A stretch of DNA of 64,000 nucleotides from Bacteroidota bacterium (GTDB lineage Bacteria; Bacteroidota; Bacteroidia; JAHEXY01), in assembly GCA_023251875.1 (NCBI GenBank), contig JAHEXY010000008.1, forward strand, positions 186,001 through 250,000, read 5' to 3'. Shown here in pieces: positions 1-9,546 of the stretch (positions are counted from its first letter, which is position 1; each line of letters starts with the position of its first letter). A program made the translations under genes and the position numbers. The notes beneath the pieces were generated by a model. That model was given only the letters and a program-made list of their open reading frames with translations. It had not been told where the DNA came from and did not search any database.

Positions 1-135
1 CAATTCATTTCCATTTGCATCACGAGCTACAGCTTGATAATTCATTCCCTGAGGAACACTTTGCGAAAACACATTAAAAAAACTCAACAAACCAAGTGCC
101 AATAACATGGATGCAATTAAAAATACCTTTTTCAT
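1..135 (-). CDS. Partial S74/tail-fibre-type secreted protein (N-terminus only)
   Basis: Forty-five codons from an ATG at 135 run off the window edge. They encode a signal peptide (MKK, hydrophobic core, ending FSQ) followed by SVPQGMNYQAVARD. That mature start is identical to the one in the neighbouring 527-residue protein at 722-2305, so this is a tandem paralogue. By analogy it probably continues as a fibre-like protein ending in an intramolecular-chaperone domain, but that part is not visible. It follows the small T9SS protein by 47 bases on the same strand and is probably the last gene of a three-gene operon. The coding call is firm; the rest of the product is inferred. Confidence 0.8.
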   Translation of the reverse strand, partial: MKKVFLIASMLLALGLLSFFNVFSQSVPQGMNYQAVARDANGNEL

Positions 136-182
136 TTTGTCGATTATTTATTTTTAAATAGTATTAAATTCTAAAACGATAA

Positions 183-704
183 TTAATTTATTTTTTGAAC
201 ACGAATTGTTTTATTATAGGCTTCGTCTTTTGATGAAATCTTCACGAAGTATAATCCGGAAGAATATTCACCTAATTCACATTGATAGGTTGAATGACCG
301 GTAAACGGATTCAATTGTTTTACTTTTCCTACCACTTTTCCTAACATATCTATTACTTCTATTTTTAAATCAATTTCCTTATCAGTTGTTATTTCTATTG
401 AAATATTATCAGGTGTAGGATTAGGATACACATTTACAGAAAAATTTGCATCAGCATACTCCTGAATAAATGTAGATGTTCCATTTGCTAATGGCTGATG
501 AAAGCCTTGTGTTAATACTAAAGAACTAGAAGGTTGAGTAGCTACAACCACTTCTCCTGCTGTATATGAATAAGTATTGGATGAGGTAGAAGCAAAACTT
601 CCTGTTGAAGCAATTACTGATTGTGATAAATTTACCTGCGAAAATCCGGTATATGCAGATAGTATTAAAACAATAGTTAAAAAATATTTTATTGTTGTTT
701 GCAT
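183..704 (-). CDS. Small secreted protein with T9SS type A sorting domain
   Basis: This 173-residue protein has a signal peptide (residues 1 to about 22, ending GFSQ). A short region of about 65 residues contains a TAGEVVV...LTQGFHQP segment, which is common just before sorting domains in Bacteroidota surface proteins. Residues from about 92 (VYPNPTPDNISIEI) to the end form a type A sorting domain ending in an IRVQKI strand. The domain directs export through T9SS, after which it is normally cleaved. There is almost no passenger domain, so the function cannot be told; it may be a small surface partner of the flanking fibre-like proteins. It lies 17 bases downstream of the S74 gene and is probably cotranscribed with it. 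Confidence 0.9.
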   Translation of the reverse strand: MQTTIKYFLTIVLILSAYTGFSQVNLSQSVIASTGSFASTSSNTYSYTAGEVVVATQPSSSLVLTQGFHQPLANGTSTFIQEYADANFSVNVYPNPTPDNISIEITTDKEIDLKIEVIDMLGKVVGKVKQLNPFTGHSTYQCELGEYSSGLYFVKISSKDEAYNKTIRVQKIN

Positions 705-721
705 AAAATTATTTTAAAAAT

Positions 722-2305
722 TTATTTAGAACTTAATTTATTCAATTTCCTTTCTAAATTCTCAATTTTTTCATTTTGAGTTTCTATCATTTTTTGTTGC
801 TCTTGAATTGCTTTTGTTAAAATTGGTATTAGCCCTACATAATTCACTCCTTTAAAATCAAATGAATCATTTATCTTTTCGCCTTTGTCATTATATTTTG
901 AGGGTTGTTTCATAGTATTTACAAGTTCCGGTAAAACAGATTCAACTTCCTGCGCAATAAATCCAAATTCAGGTTTTTCTGTAAAATTCATATATGGATA
1001 TTCATCCAGCTTATAATTATATAATTTAGGATTTAATGCTCCTATTTTATCCAAAGCATTATCTATCGATTTAATATCTTTTTTAAATTTTAAATCAGAA
1101 GCCTTGCTTAAACTTCCTGAATACCACATATCACCAATTGCATATACTCCAACATCATCAGCCTCACCTACAACCCCATAATTATAAGTACCTCCCGTTC
1201 CTTCTCCATATACTCCATAATTAAAACCAACATCTGTTGCTTTACCATATACTCCGTAATTTCCATTTGAATAATTAGATGAACCGGAACCGGTAACTCT
1301 TGATCTGATTCCATATAATGAAGTATTGGTTGTATTTTCACTATATACTTGCAGCTTTATATTAGAACCATAAATAGAGCTTGTTGTATTCAAACCAAAC
1401 AACGCTTGCCCACTAACATATAAGCCATCAGTAGGAGAATTTTCATTATTAGTTCCTATTGTTACACCATGATTTCTGTTCACTAAAAATTCAGTCGACC
1501 CACCAATTCTTACTCTAAATGCATTGGAGTCTTCAGGAGCTTCAATTACTGCATAAGCATCAGGGCTACTTGTTCCTAAACCCATTTGACCATTTTCGTC
1601 AATAATAAATTTTGTAGTTCCATTAATTGAGGCTCTAAGCGGACTTTCTCCTGAACCTGCAGCAACAAGTAAAGTGGCAAGATCTGAAGATGTTCCTAAA
1701 GAAACATTCCCACTGGATTGCAATCTCATTACTTCTGAATTATTGGTTTTAAATAAGAAATCTACATTATCAGTTGTTCCAATAAAATTTGAGCTTGTAG
1801 AAGTACCTGAATTTCCAGTTAAACTCCATGCATCTTTAGAACCATCTGCACCTGTTGGGCCCGTTGCTCCTGTTGCACCTACACTTGAACTTACTGTTGA
1901 ACCCGAAACAAAAGCATAAGGTACTGAAACCAATTGCGTTTTTCCTAAATCAACATACCCACCCCCATCATCAACAGAAACATTTAAATACATATCATAA
2001 GATGCCCAAGGAATAGAAGCAAAAGTGCCACTTGTTACAGTGCCTTGTCCAATCACTAAAGTAAATAAGCCATAAGTATTAGTTGTTACAGCATGTGTTT
2101 CTTCGTACTGAGTTGTATAATTACTTCCCGATTTTGATTTAACTGCAAGTTTAACTGTTAAAGATTTACTTGCTAATTCATTTCCACTAGTATCTCTTGC
2201 TACAGCTTGGTAATTCATACCCTGAGGTACACTTTGTGAAAAGCCACACATACTATGTAAAAATGCAGCTACAACAATAATTACTGATAAAATTTTCTTT
2301 TTCAT
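722..2305 (-). CDS. Secreted tail-fibre-like protein with C-terminal S74 intramolecular chaperone domain
   Basis: This 527-residue protein has a signal peptide ending GFSQ and then SVPQGMNYQAVARD, a start seen in many Bacteroidota surface proteins. A short collagen-like stretch (GATGATGPTGADG) lies near residue 145. Glycine/serine/asparagine-rich beta repeats with several VYG motifs follow. From about residue 403 (SDLKFKKDI) there is a Peptidase_S74 domain, including FGFIAQEVESVLPELV. The last 30 residues are a coiled coil (EQQKMIETQNEKIENLERKL). In phage fibres, S74 domains drive trimerisation and then cut themselves off at the Ser of the SD motif; Ser403 is the likely site. There is no T9SS sorting domain. 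It is probably the first gene of an operon with 183-704 and the partial paralogue. Confidence 0.9.
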   Translation of the reverse strand: MKKKILSVIIVVAAFLHSMCGFSQSVPQGMNYQAVARDTSGNELASKSLTVKLAVKSKSGSNYTTQYEETHAVTTNTYGLFTLVIGQGTVTSGTFASIPWASYDMYLNVSVDDGGGYVDLGKTQLVSVPYAFVSGSTVSSSVGATGATGPTGADGSKDAWSLTGNSGTSTSSNFIGTTDNVDFLFKTNNSEVMRLQSSGNVSLGTSSDLATLLVAAGSGESPLRASINGTTKFIIDENGQMGLGTSSPDAYAVIEAPEDSNAFRVRIGGSTEFLVNRNHGVTIGTNNENSPTDGLYVSGQALFGLNTTSSIYGSNIKLQVYSENTTNTSLYGIRSRVTGSGSSNYSNGNYGVYGKATDVGFNYGVYGEGTGGTYNYGVVGEADDVGVYAIGDMWYSGSLSKASDLKFKKDIKSIDNALDKIGALNPKLYNYKLDEYPYMNFTEKPEFGFIAQEVESVLPELVNTMKQPSKYNDKGEKINDSFDFKGVNYVGLIPILTKAIQEQQKMIETQNEKIENLERKLNKLSSK

Positions 2306-2705
2306 AATCAGGATTTACAAATTTAGCATGTCTAATTAATTTAATAGATTCTTGGGGCAAAATCTTTTACCGCTAAAGTAAAAGGATTAAAAAGGTATAT
2401 CAAGAACAAATTGGCTAAGAAATCAAACAGCATAGGCAAGAATCAAAATAAATATATCTTTAAAATTCTGATATACAGTATATAATAGTTTACATCTTTT
2501 ATTCCACAAAATTAAGTTTTAGCTATTTTATACAGTAGCGTTTATTATAGATTAGAACCTATTTCAAGAGAAGATAGTAGATTTTTTTGAGTAAAAATAT
2601 CCAAAGAAAAATCAATCTCAAATCCATATATATTGATTTATATGGATTTGAGAAAACTCAAAAGAAATGATCTATTGACAAAGGGTGTGCATTATAAAAA
2701 TATTC
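2306..2705. other. Intergenic region, 400 bases, with two hairpins
   Basis: No credible gene lies here. A short plus-strand frame starting at 2633 falls in a hairpin and then runs antisense to the SprB-repeat gene. Two structures are visible: a perfect 15-base inverted repeat at 2616-2653 just beyond the SprB-repeat gene, and a shorter hairpin at 2361-2388 (AATCTTTTAC paired with GTAAAAGGATT, one bulge) upstream of the S74 gene. Confidence 0.6.
2616..2653 (-). terminator. Probable terminator hairpin of the SprB-repeat gene
   Basis: TCTCAAATCCATATA at 2616-2630 pairs perfectly over 15 bases with 2639-2653 across an 8-base loop. On the minus strand it lies about 50 bases past the stop codon of the SprB-repeat gene and is followed by a T-rich run, as expected for intrinsic termination. 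Confidence 0.6.
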
Positions 2706-4202
2706 TTATTTATTGGCTTTCACTATCTGGTATTTTAAAGGATCATTACTTGCCTCGGATACATAAACAAAATAAATTCCATTTGAAAAATGACTTAAAT
2801 CTATTGAAGTATTAAAAGCACTTGTTTCAATAGAAATATTTTTAGAATATATAATCTCCCCTAAAGAATTTAATAATTTCAATTCTACCTTCTCATTTTC
2901 ATAATCAGAAAGTTGAATGCTTAAAAGATCATTAACCGGATTAGGGTAGATTGAAATTGTTTTTTCATCAACCAAATCTCCATCAACATTTCCGGATGTT
3001 TTAGCACTTGATGCAGTTAAAACATACGTTTTATACATATAACAACCCAAACTATCAGTCATAAGAACAGTATATGTTCCAACGCCCATGTTTGAACGAA
3101 TTTTATTATTATAACCATCATCCCATAACCATGTGTAAGGATATACACCACCTGTTGGTATTGGTATAATTAACCCATCTGTACATGTTTGGCAAGTAGG
3201 CATTTCAAGTTGGCCATTTACAACAAATGGATCAAGAGAATCAACCGTAAATGAAGATGAGGCAGAACATTTATTAGCATCTGAAACGGTTACAGAATAT
3301 GTGCCATTCATAACACTACTTAAATCTTCAACGCTACTTCCGTTTGACCATGTGTAAGAATAAGGTGAAATTCCGCCACTTACAGAAATATTTACTTGCC
3401 CATCGTGAGCACAAGTATAATCAAAGGTTGAACCACTCAGCATAATGACTGACGGCTGATTTACTGTATAAAATGAAGTGTTTTTACATGCTTTTGAATC
3501 TACAACCGAAAGGCCATATGTCCCACCAACACTTAAACTATTTAAATCTTGAGAAGTAGATCCATTCGACCATGTGTACGTATAGGGACTCGTACCTCCA
3601 CTTACGCTCACATCAACACTGCCATTAGCATCGCCATTGCATTTAATATCTGCTACAACACCGCTTACAACAACTTGTGTTGGCTCTGTAATAGTTGCTT
3701 TGCCTGAAACGGAACATGATTTTACATCCGTTACAGTATAACTGTAAGTTCCTTTGGTTAAACTTCCAATGCTTTTTGTAGTAGATCCGGTTGACCACAA
3801 ATAAGTATAACCGCCACTTCCTCCACTTGCAACTAGGCCAATGCTACCCGTTGATCCTCCATAGCAATTTTCATTTACCACCAAAGTGGTAGCGCTAACT
3901 GCATTGGGTTGTCCAACCGTTATTGTTTTCGAAAGTTGCTTAGATGCTGCATCTTTAACGGTAATGGTATAAGAACCCGCAACAAGATTTGATAAATCTT
4001 GAGTTGTTGCACCATTCGACCATACATAAGTATAAGGAGAAGTACCTCCCGAAACAGAAACATCAATGCTTCCATTTTTGCCTCCATTACAGCTTACATC
4101 TGTTTTAGCATAAGTTACCGTTAATGCAGAAGCTGCTGATAAATTGTGGGCCGTTAGCACAGACAAGCCTAAAACGGCAATTTTTGTAAAAAGTTTTTTC
4201 AT
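2706..4202 (-). CDS. SprB-repeat surface protein with T9SS type A sorting domain
   Basis: This 498-residue protein has a signal peptide (residues 1-23, ending NLSAA). It carries five tandem repeats of about 75 residues of the SprB family; each begins with a cysteine motif such as SCNGGKNGSI and continues through GGTSPYTYVWSNG to GSYTITVKDA. The fifth repeat is degenerate (TCQTCTDG). A type A sorting domain follows from about residue 420 (ISIYPNPVNDLLSIQL). SprB repeats occur in the mobile gliding adhesin SprB and in many T9SS surface proteins; at this length it is far smaller than SprB, so it is a repeat protein rather than SprB itself. It is divergent from the TPR-like gene at 4514. An 8-base palindrome (4248-4267) lies in its leader. 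Confidence 0.92.
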   Translation of the reverse strand: MKKLFTKIAVLGLSVLTAHNLSAASALTVTYAKTDVSCNGGKNGSIDVSVSGGTSPYTYVWSNGATTQDLSNLVAGSYTITVKDAASKQLSKTITVGQPNAVSATTLVVNENCYGGSTGSIGLVASGGSGGYTYLWSTGSTTKSIGSLTKGTYSYTVTDVKSCSVSGKATITEPTQVVVSGVVADIKCNGDANGSVDVSVSGGTSPYTYTWSNGSTSQDLNSLSVGGTYGLSVVDSKACKNTSFYTVNQPSVIMLSGSTFDYTCAHDGQVNISVSGGISPYSYTWSNGSSVEDLSSVMNGTYSVTVSDANKCSASSSFTVDSLDPFVVNGQLEMPTCQTCTDGLIIPIPTGGVYPYTWLWDDGYNNKIRSNMGVGTYTVLMTDSLGCYMYKTYVLTASSAKTSGNVDGDLVDEKTISIYPNPVNDLLSIQLSDYENEKVELKLLNSLGEIIYSKNISIETSAFNTSIDLSHFSNGIYFVYVSEASNDPLKYQIVKANK

Positions 4203-4513
4203 ACGGATGAATAGTTTAGAAGAGTAATGAATAGAATAAAAAAGACAGAACTAGAAAAATCTAGTTCCGAAAAGTAGAAAGAGTTTACTGCGTTTTCAAA
4301 CAAACTTTATGGGTTAAATTACCAGTCTGATAAATCTCAAAATGGTATTTCTATTTTTAATACATAAGAAGTATTTTGTTTGGAACTTAAAATTATTACC
4401 AGTCTGAAAAGCATAAAACCAGTAAGAATAGACGAGAATTGTATTTTAATTATTGATATTATTAAAAATTAATTGTAATTCGTAATAATATTTACCAAGT
4501 TCCCGAATTCAAT
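4203..4513. promoter_or_regulatory. Divergent promoter region with direct repeats and palindrome
   Basis: These 311 bases separate the SprB-repeat gene from the TPR-like gene. ATTACCAGTCTGA occurs twice in direct orientation, starting at 4318 and 4395 (77 bases apart), and ACCAGTAAG follows at about 4418. GAACTAGA/TCTAGTTC (4248-4267) is a perfect 8-base palindrome with a 4-base loop. The direct repeats look like an operator, but no protein is known to bind them; this is inference. Confidence 0.4.
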
Positions 4514-6094
4514 ATGAAAGCAACCAATGAATTATTCGACTTAATAAAATCTCTTTCTCCTTCAGAGAAAAGGTCTTTTAAAATTTTTGCTTCGCGCCAT
4601 GTATTAGGCGAAGAAAATAATTACGTTGCGCTTTTTGAAGCTATTGATCATCTCGAAGTTTATGATGAAGACTATTTATTGGATAAATACAAAGGCAAAC
4701 CATTTACAGAAAATCTATCGCGTTCAAAAAACTACCTAACTAATTTAATTTTAAAATCACTGCGTTCATACCATGAACAAGCCAATGTTAGAATAGAATT
4801 AAGAAACATACTAACGGATGTAGATATTTTATTCAGAAAATCGCAATTTGAATTAGCCGCTAAACTCTTAAGAAAAGCAAGGCAAATTGTTGAAGATTAT
4901 GCTTTGCTATGGCAATTATCAGAAATACTGGATAAAGAAAAAAATTTATTACATGCTTGGCAACCCAATATCGACAAAAAAAATATCGGTCTAAAGAGTA
5001 ATATAGAAGAACAAAATAATCTTGTAAATAAAATTAAATTGCAACAAGATTTTGTTTTATTTTATAACAAAATGGCTCGCTTGGCCGACTCATTTTGGAA
5101 TAAAAATACCGATAAAGAGAAAATTGAAATTGAAAAACTCTCAACCTCTGATTTTTTTACTAATGACGCATTACCCCCTACTCCTGTTGCTAAATTAAAC
5201 CAATTATTAGGTAGGGTAATTTATTATACCCATAAATATGATAGTGAAAAAGCATTTCCGGTAGTAGAAGACTACCATAATTTTCTTGTTGAATATGAGT
5301 ATTTAAAGCCAGTATACCCACTTTTGTATTTAGTGCATTTTAGAAATTGTATTTTCTCTCTCATTCGGTTTAAAAAATACGAACAGGCCGTTGAATCAAT
5401 AAAAAAATTAAGAACATTGGTTACTGAAGTTAAAAAAGATCTTATACATCAATCGCAACGGTACATATTAACCTCTAAAATTAATATGGAATTGCTTTAT
5501 TTTAAAATGACCGGGCAATTTGATAAAGGCATTGAAAGTTTTTTGCAAATTAAAAATTCTGGAGACTTAGCTACCTTCAACAATCACAATTCTGCATTAA
5601 CGGATATCTATTTTAATATCTCCATTTGTTATTTTGGGCTTGGTAATTACCAACATGCTATTACTTGGCTTAAATACATGAGCAATACCTTAGGAGATGA
5701 TTTATCTAAAAGCCAGTTTTTAAGTGTTAAATTATTACATATTCTTTGCCAGTATGAAGCAAATGAATTTGATGACCTTGAGTACCTAATAAGAAATACT
5801 TTATCTGCTTTAAAAAAGTATGAAAATACTTTTGAAGGAGAAATCTCGATGGCTTCTTTTATTAATAAATTAGTGCTCGATAGAAAAAAACAAAACCACA
5901 AAAAATACTTTGTTGAACAAAAAGAAAAACTATTGGAGATATTAAAAGACTCTAGTGAAAAAAACTTATTAATAAAATTTGACTATTTATCATGGCTCGA
6001 AAGTAAAATTGAAAATAAGCCTTTTCCAGAAGTAATTAAAGAAAAAGAACTGGGTAAATCTACATTATTCCCTAAGCTCGAAATTTCTGCCTAA
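4514..6094 (+). CDS. Helical TPR-like protein of unknown function (paralogue of 28338-29819)
   Basis: This 526-residue protein has no signal peptide or membrane segment and is probably cytoplasmic. Its N-terminus carries a conserved block ([45 protein letters not shown]). The rest looks like tetratricopeptide-type alpha-helical hairpins, with Ala/Tyr-spaced pairs such as [12 protein letters not shown] and [13 protein letters not shown]. The end ([12 protein letters not shown]) also matches the paralogue. I recognise the type as a widespread uncharacterised Bacteroidota protein but know no function. Both paralogues are divergent from a T9SS cargo gene. The last 30 bases overlap the convergent lptB gene. 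A scaffold or regulatory role is possible but is inference. Confidence 0.85.
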   Translation: MKATNELFDLIKSLSPSEKRSFKIFASRHVLGEENNYVALFEAIDHLEVYDEDYLLDKYKGKPFTENLSRSKNYLTNLILKSLRSYHEQANVRIELRNILTDVDILFRKSQFELAAKLLRKARQIVEDYALLWQLSEILDKEKNLLHAWQPNIDKKNIGLKSNIEEQNNLVNKIKLQQDFVLFYNKMARLADSFWNKNTDKEKIEIEKLSTSDFFTNDALPPTPVAKLNQLLGRVIYYTHKYDSEKAFPVVEDYHNFLVEYEYLKPVYPLLYLVHFRNCIFSLIRFKKYEQAVESIKKLRTLVTEVKKDLIHQSQRYILTSKINMELLYFKMTGQFDKGIESFLQIKNSGDLATFNNHNSALTDIYFNISICYFGLGNYQHAITWLKYMSNTLGDDLSKSQFLSVKLLHILCQYEANEFDDLEYLIRNTLSALKKYENTFEGEISMASFINKLVLDRKKQNHKKYFVEQKEKLLEILKDSSEKNLLIKFDYLSWLESKIENKPFPEVIKEKELGKSTLFPKLEISA

Positions 6095-6790
6095 ATATAC
6101 TTTACGTACTTGTTCATTTTCTGATAATTCTTTGGCTGACCCTGCCATTAATATGCTTCCTTCAAATAACAAATAGGCCCTATCTGTTATAGAAAGCGTT
6201 TCCCTTACGTTATGATCTGTAATTAAAATACCAATATTTTTTTCTTTGAGTTTTGCAATAATCTCTTGAATATCCTCAATTGCAATTGGGTCTATACCCG
6301 CAAAAGGTTCATCCAGTAATATAAATTGAGGATTTACTGCTAATGCTCTTGCTATTTCTGTTCTTCTTCTTTCTCCTCCTGATAATAAATCGCCTCTATT
6401 CTTTCTAATGTGTTGCAACCCGAATTCATTAAGTAAAGTTTCTAATTTTAAGTTTTGTTCTTGCTTATTTAACTTGGTCATTTGCAAAATCGACAAAATA
6501 TTATCCTCTACACTTAATTTTCTAAAAACAGAAGCCTCCTGAGCCAAATAACCTATGCCCAATTGAGCCCTTTTAAACATAGGCTCATTGGTAATATCTA
6601 AATCATCGAGGTATATTTTTCCGGCATGCGGCTTAATAAGACCAACAATCATATAAAATGAAGTTGTTTTACCCGCTCCATTGGGGCCAAGCAAGCCTAC
6701 AATTTCACCTTGTTTTACTTCAACAGTAACATTTTTCACAACAGTTCTGCCTCTGTATACTTTAATAAGATTATCTGTTCTTAATAGCAT
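6065..6790 (-). CDS. lptB: LPS export ABC transporter ATP-binding protein LptB
   Basis: This ATPase of about 241 residues belongs to the LptB2FGC machine that extracts lipopolysaccharide from the inner membrane and pushes it across the periplasm. Visible motifs are Walker [10 protein letters not shown] (residues 35-43), the Q-loop YLAQEASVF, the LptB-type signature [15 protein letters not shown], Walker [14 protein letters not shown] and the H-loop [10 protein letters not shown]. The start is placed at the ATG at 6790, giving MLLRTDNL as in other LptB proteins; a longer frame would need a TTG at 6808. The stop overlaps the convergent TPR-like gene by 30 bases. LptFG and LptC are not in this window. 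Length and motifs are normal. Confidence 0.95.
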   Translation of the reverse strand: MLLRTDNLIKVYRGRTVVKNVTVEVKQGEIVGLLGPNGAGKTTSFYMIVGLIKPHAGKIYLDDLDITNEPMFKRAQLGIGYLAQEASVFRKLSVEDNILSILQMTKLNKQEQNLKLETLLNEFGLQHIRKNRGDLLSGGERRRTEIARALAVNPQFILLDEPFAGIDPIAIEDIQEIIAKLKEKNIGILITDHNVRETLSITDRAYLLFEGSILMAGSAKELSENEQVRKVYLGRNFELRE

Positions 6791-6929
6791 GGCACTAAAG
6801 ATAAGCAAGCTTTTGCAAAGTTTGAAGCATAAAATACCTACAAGCAGGAGATAATAGTATGATAATTTTAAAATTTCTTCCTACTTTTAGGTTTTTCAAA
6901 CATCTTATTTAATCAACTAACAACAATTT

Positions 6930-7457
6930 ATGAGTTTAGAAGGTATCGTATCAATTGCCGGTTTTGGTGGGCTTTTCAAGGTAATTTCCTCAACAAAAAA
7001 TGGAATTATTGTAGAATCATTGGAAGATCAAAAAAGAATGCAGGCTTTTGCCCATTTTAAAATAAGCGCTCTTTCAGAAATTAGTATTTATACAAATTCT
7101 GATAATGTTCCTCTTTCTGATGTATTGAAAAATATATATACAAAAGAAAAAACAGGAAAAACTTCAGTTGAAAGCAAGGCAGATCCTAAGGAATTAAGAA
7201 AATATTTTAAAGAAGTTTTACCTGAATATGACGAAGAAAGGGTCTATATATCTGATATAAAAAAGGTAATTACATGGTATAATAATCTTCATTTACATAA
7301 TTTATTACCAAGTCAAATTGAAGTAGATACAAAATCTGAAACGTCCCTGGCAGAAACACCTATTTCTGAAACAGAAGTAGAATCAAAACCTAAAAAGGGA
7401 ACCGGTAAAAAGAAAGGCTCTTCTAAAAAATCAGAAGCTACCAATTCAGAGGCATAA
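6930..7457 (+). CDS. DUF5606 family protein
   Basis: This 175-residue protein starts MSLEGIVSIAGFGGLFKVI, the hallmark of a small Bacteroidota-specific family (DUF5606). That start resembles a compact beta-barrel that could bind nucleic acid, and residues about 85-125 resemble a short helical domain. The tail from about residue 135 is a low-complexity acidic then lysine-rich stretch (KPKKGTGKKKGSSKK). It is probably cytoplasmic; the basic tail suggests RNA or ribosome contact, but that is inference. The stop codon lies inside an intrinsic terminator stem, so it is probably transcribed alone. Confidence 0.88.
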   Translation: MSLEGIVSIAGFGGLFKVISSTKNGIIVESLEDQKRMQAFAHFKISALSEISIYTNSDNVPLSDVLKNIYTKEKTGKTSVESKADPKELRKYFKEVLPEYDEERVYISDIKKVITWYNNLHLHNLLPSQIEVDTKSETSLAETPISETEVESKPKKGTGKKKGSSKKSEATNSEA

Positions 7458-7476
7458 TTTATTTTATGCCTTTTTT
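7451..7476 (+). terminator. Intrinsic terminator of the DUF5606 gene
   Basis: GGCATAA (7451-7457) pairs with TTATGCC (7464-7470) across a 6-base loop and is followed by six T. The gene's stop codon forms the end of the left arm. Confidence 0.85.
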
Positions 7477-7510
7477 GATAATTAAATTATTTACTTTTTA
7501 CTAGAGAAGA

Positions 7511-9247
7511 ATGGAGATAAATCATATAGCGACAAAAAACAATATTCTCCCCAAAATTAAAAGATGTTTTTTACCGGAAAAATTAAATATAGATTCTTGG
7601 AATACAGTAGAGCCCTATTTTAAAAATTTAAGCGAAAGAAAAATTAATTCTTGGCAAGATTTAGAGCAATGGCTATACGACAAAAGCGAAGTAGAGGCAT
7701 TTCTTGAAGAAGACATGGCATGGAGGTATATTAAAATGAGTTGTGATACCTTAAATCCTGATTTAAAAAAATCTTTCTCTTTTTTTATATCCGAAATTGA
7801 ACCCAAATCATCTATTTATCTCAATAATTTTGATAAACGATTATTATCTCCCAACGTTATAAAATATATAGATAGAGAAAAATATTTTATCTATTTAAGA
7901 AAAGTTCAGAAAAAGATTGAGATTTTTAGAGAAGAAAATCTTCCCATTATTACTCAATTACAATCAGAACAACAAAAATACCGTGCCACTTCTGCTGCAA
8001 TGACTATTAAATTTGATAGTCATGAAATTACCATGCAAAAAGCATACGATTATTTTCGTAGCCCTGATCGTAGTTTAAGAGAAAAAGTATACGGCCTTAT
8101 TAAAGAACGAAAAAGTAAAGATGCTCAAAACCTTCATAATTTATTTACTGATTTAGTACAGTTAAGGCATAAAGTAGCCAAAAATGCAGGATTCGAAAAT
8201 TTTAGAGATTATACTTTTGCCTCACTAGGAAGGTTTGATTATAATGTTCAAGATTGTTACGATCATCACCAAGCTGTTGCAAGTGAAATTGTTCCCTTAA
8301 CCAGAAGCTTTGATGAGATTCGTAAAAAAAACATGGGACTAGATGTTCTTAAGCCCTGGGATACAGAAGTAGATACCTCCGGAAGAGCGCCAATTGTTCC
8401 GTTTACAACCACAGAAGAATTAATTGATAAAACCATAGAGTGTTTCCATCGCCTTAATCCATTTTATGGAGATTGTATCCGAATTATGAAAGCAATGGGC
8501 CATTTAGATCTCGATTCGAGAAAAGGAAAAGCTCCTGGAGGTTTTAATTATCCTTTATATGAATCGGGCGCACCATTTATCTACATGAATTCAGTTGGTT
8601 CTGTTAGAGATTTAGTAACCATGATGCATGAAGGGGGGCATGCTATTCACTCCTTTTTAATCAAAGATTACAAGATCACTGATTTTAAAATGATTTCTTC
8701 TGAAGTAGCTGAATTGGCATCAATGTCAATGGAACTAATTTCGATGGAACATTGGGATGTGTTTTTTGAAAACAAAGAAGATTTACAAAGAGCCAAACGG
8801 TTTTTGCTTGAAAAAGTAGTACGCATCTTACCATGGGTGGCTCAAGTTGATAAATTTCAGCATTGGGTTTATATGTATCCCAATCATACTGTTGAAGAGC
8901 GAAACAAAAAATGGACAGAATTAAATGCTGAATTTGGAAGTGAAATTATTGACTGGACAGGAAATGAAATCATGCCTCAAATTTCATGGCAAAAACAATT
9001 GCATATTTTTGAACTTCCATTTTACTATATCGAGTACAATGTAGCGCAGTTAGGTGCTATGGCTATGTGGCGCAATTATAAAAAAGATCCTGAAAAGGCC
9101 TTAAGAAATTATGAGTATGCGCTTAGTTTAGGCAATACAGTTTCTATGAAAGAACTTTATAAAGCTGCTGGTATTGAATTTAATTTCTCAAAAGATTATG
9201 TAAACGAGTTAATTGAATTTGTGAAAGAAGAATACTATAAGGTTTAA
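7511..9247 (+). CDS. M3 family oligoendopeptidase (PepF-like)
   Basis: This 578-residue zinc peptidase of family M3 would cleave short oligopeptides in the cytoplasm; no signal peptide is present. The zinc motif is H373-EGG-H377 in MMHEGGHAIHSF, and the helix carrying the third ligand is EVAELASMSMELIS about 25 residues on. The C-terminal FELPFYYIEYNVAQLGA segment is typical of bacterial M3 oligoendopeptidases, supplying the substrate-binding Tyr/His face. The length matches the family. It follows the DUF5606 gene's terminator and is followed by a MITE-like element, so it is probably a single transcription unit, with a likely role in peptide turnover. Confidence 0.93.
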   Translation: MEINHIATKNNILPKIKRCFLPEKLNIDSWNTVEPYFKNLSERKINSWQDLEQWLYDKSEVEAFLEEDMAWRYIKMSCDTLNPDLKKSFSFFISEIEPKSSIYLNNFDKRLLSPNVIKYIDREKYFIYLRKVQKKIEIFREENLPIITQLQSEQQKYRATSAAMTIKFDSHEITMQKAYDYFRSPDRSLREKVYGLIKERKSKDAQNLHNLFTDLVQLRHKVAKNAGFENFRDYTFASLGRFDYNVQDCYDHHQAVASEIVPLTRSFDEIRKKNMGLDVLKPWDTEVDTSGRAPIVPFTTTEELIDKTIECFHRLNPFYGDCIRIMKAMGHLDLDSRKGKAPGGFNYPLYESGAPFIYMNSVGSVRDLVTMMHEGGHAIHSFLIKDYKITDFKMISSEVAELASMSMELISMEHWDVFFENKEDLQRAKRFLLEKVVRILPWVAQVDKFQHWVYMYPNHTVEERNKKWTELNAEFGSEIIDWTGNEIMPQISWQKQLHIFELPFYYIEYNVAQLGAMAMWRNYKKDPEKALRNYEYALSLGNTVSMKELYKAAGIEFNFSKDYVNELIEFVKEEYYKV

Positions 9248-9289
9248 CATAATTAGAAGATTGGAAAATTAAAAATTGGAAAATTTATA

Positions 9290-9460
9290 GAGCCTGTTTA
9301 AAATTTATTTGAAAAAATGATTATATCCTTTTTTTAGGGCAAAAGCCCGTATCTTTGATTGATTTTTAACCTCAGACTTAAGTCTGGGGTTGTAAAATGA
9401 GATGTAAAAAGGGGCTTTAGCCATGACAGTAAAATAAAACTATAAAATTTAAACAGGCTC
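9290..9460. repeat. MITE-like palindromic element, 171 bases
   Basis: GAGCCTGTTTAAAATTT at 9290-9306 is mirrored by AAATTTAAACAGGCTC at 9445-9460, so the ends are near-perfect terminal inverted repeats (one-base indel). Inside are CAGACTTAAGTCTG, a perfect 14-base palindrome at about 9373-9386, and GGGCAAAAGCCC. There is no coding capacity. It occupies most of the gap between the M3 peptidase and miaE genes. The remaining flanks carry related ATTGGAAAATT and CAATCTTCCAATC stretches. Confidence 0.6.
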
Positions 9461-9546
9461 ATAATGTTCCATCATTTTTTTAATTAATAAAATTTCCTTC
9501 ACTAATTTTTCAATCTTCCAATCTTTAATATTTCAATTATAAAAAA

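Noticed and set aside
2633-2815. Open frame of 60 codons on the plus strand
   Set aside because: It begins in a terminator hairpin and runs antisense to the SprB-repeat gene; no recognisable sequence.
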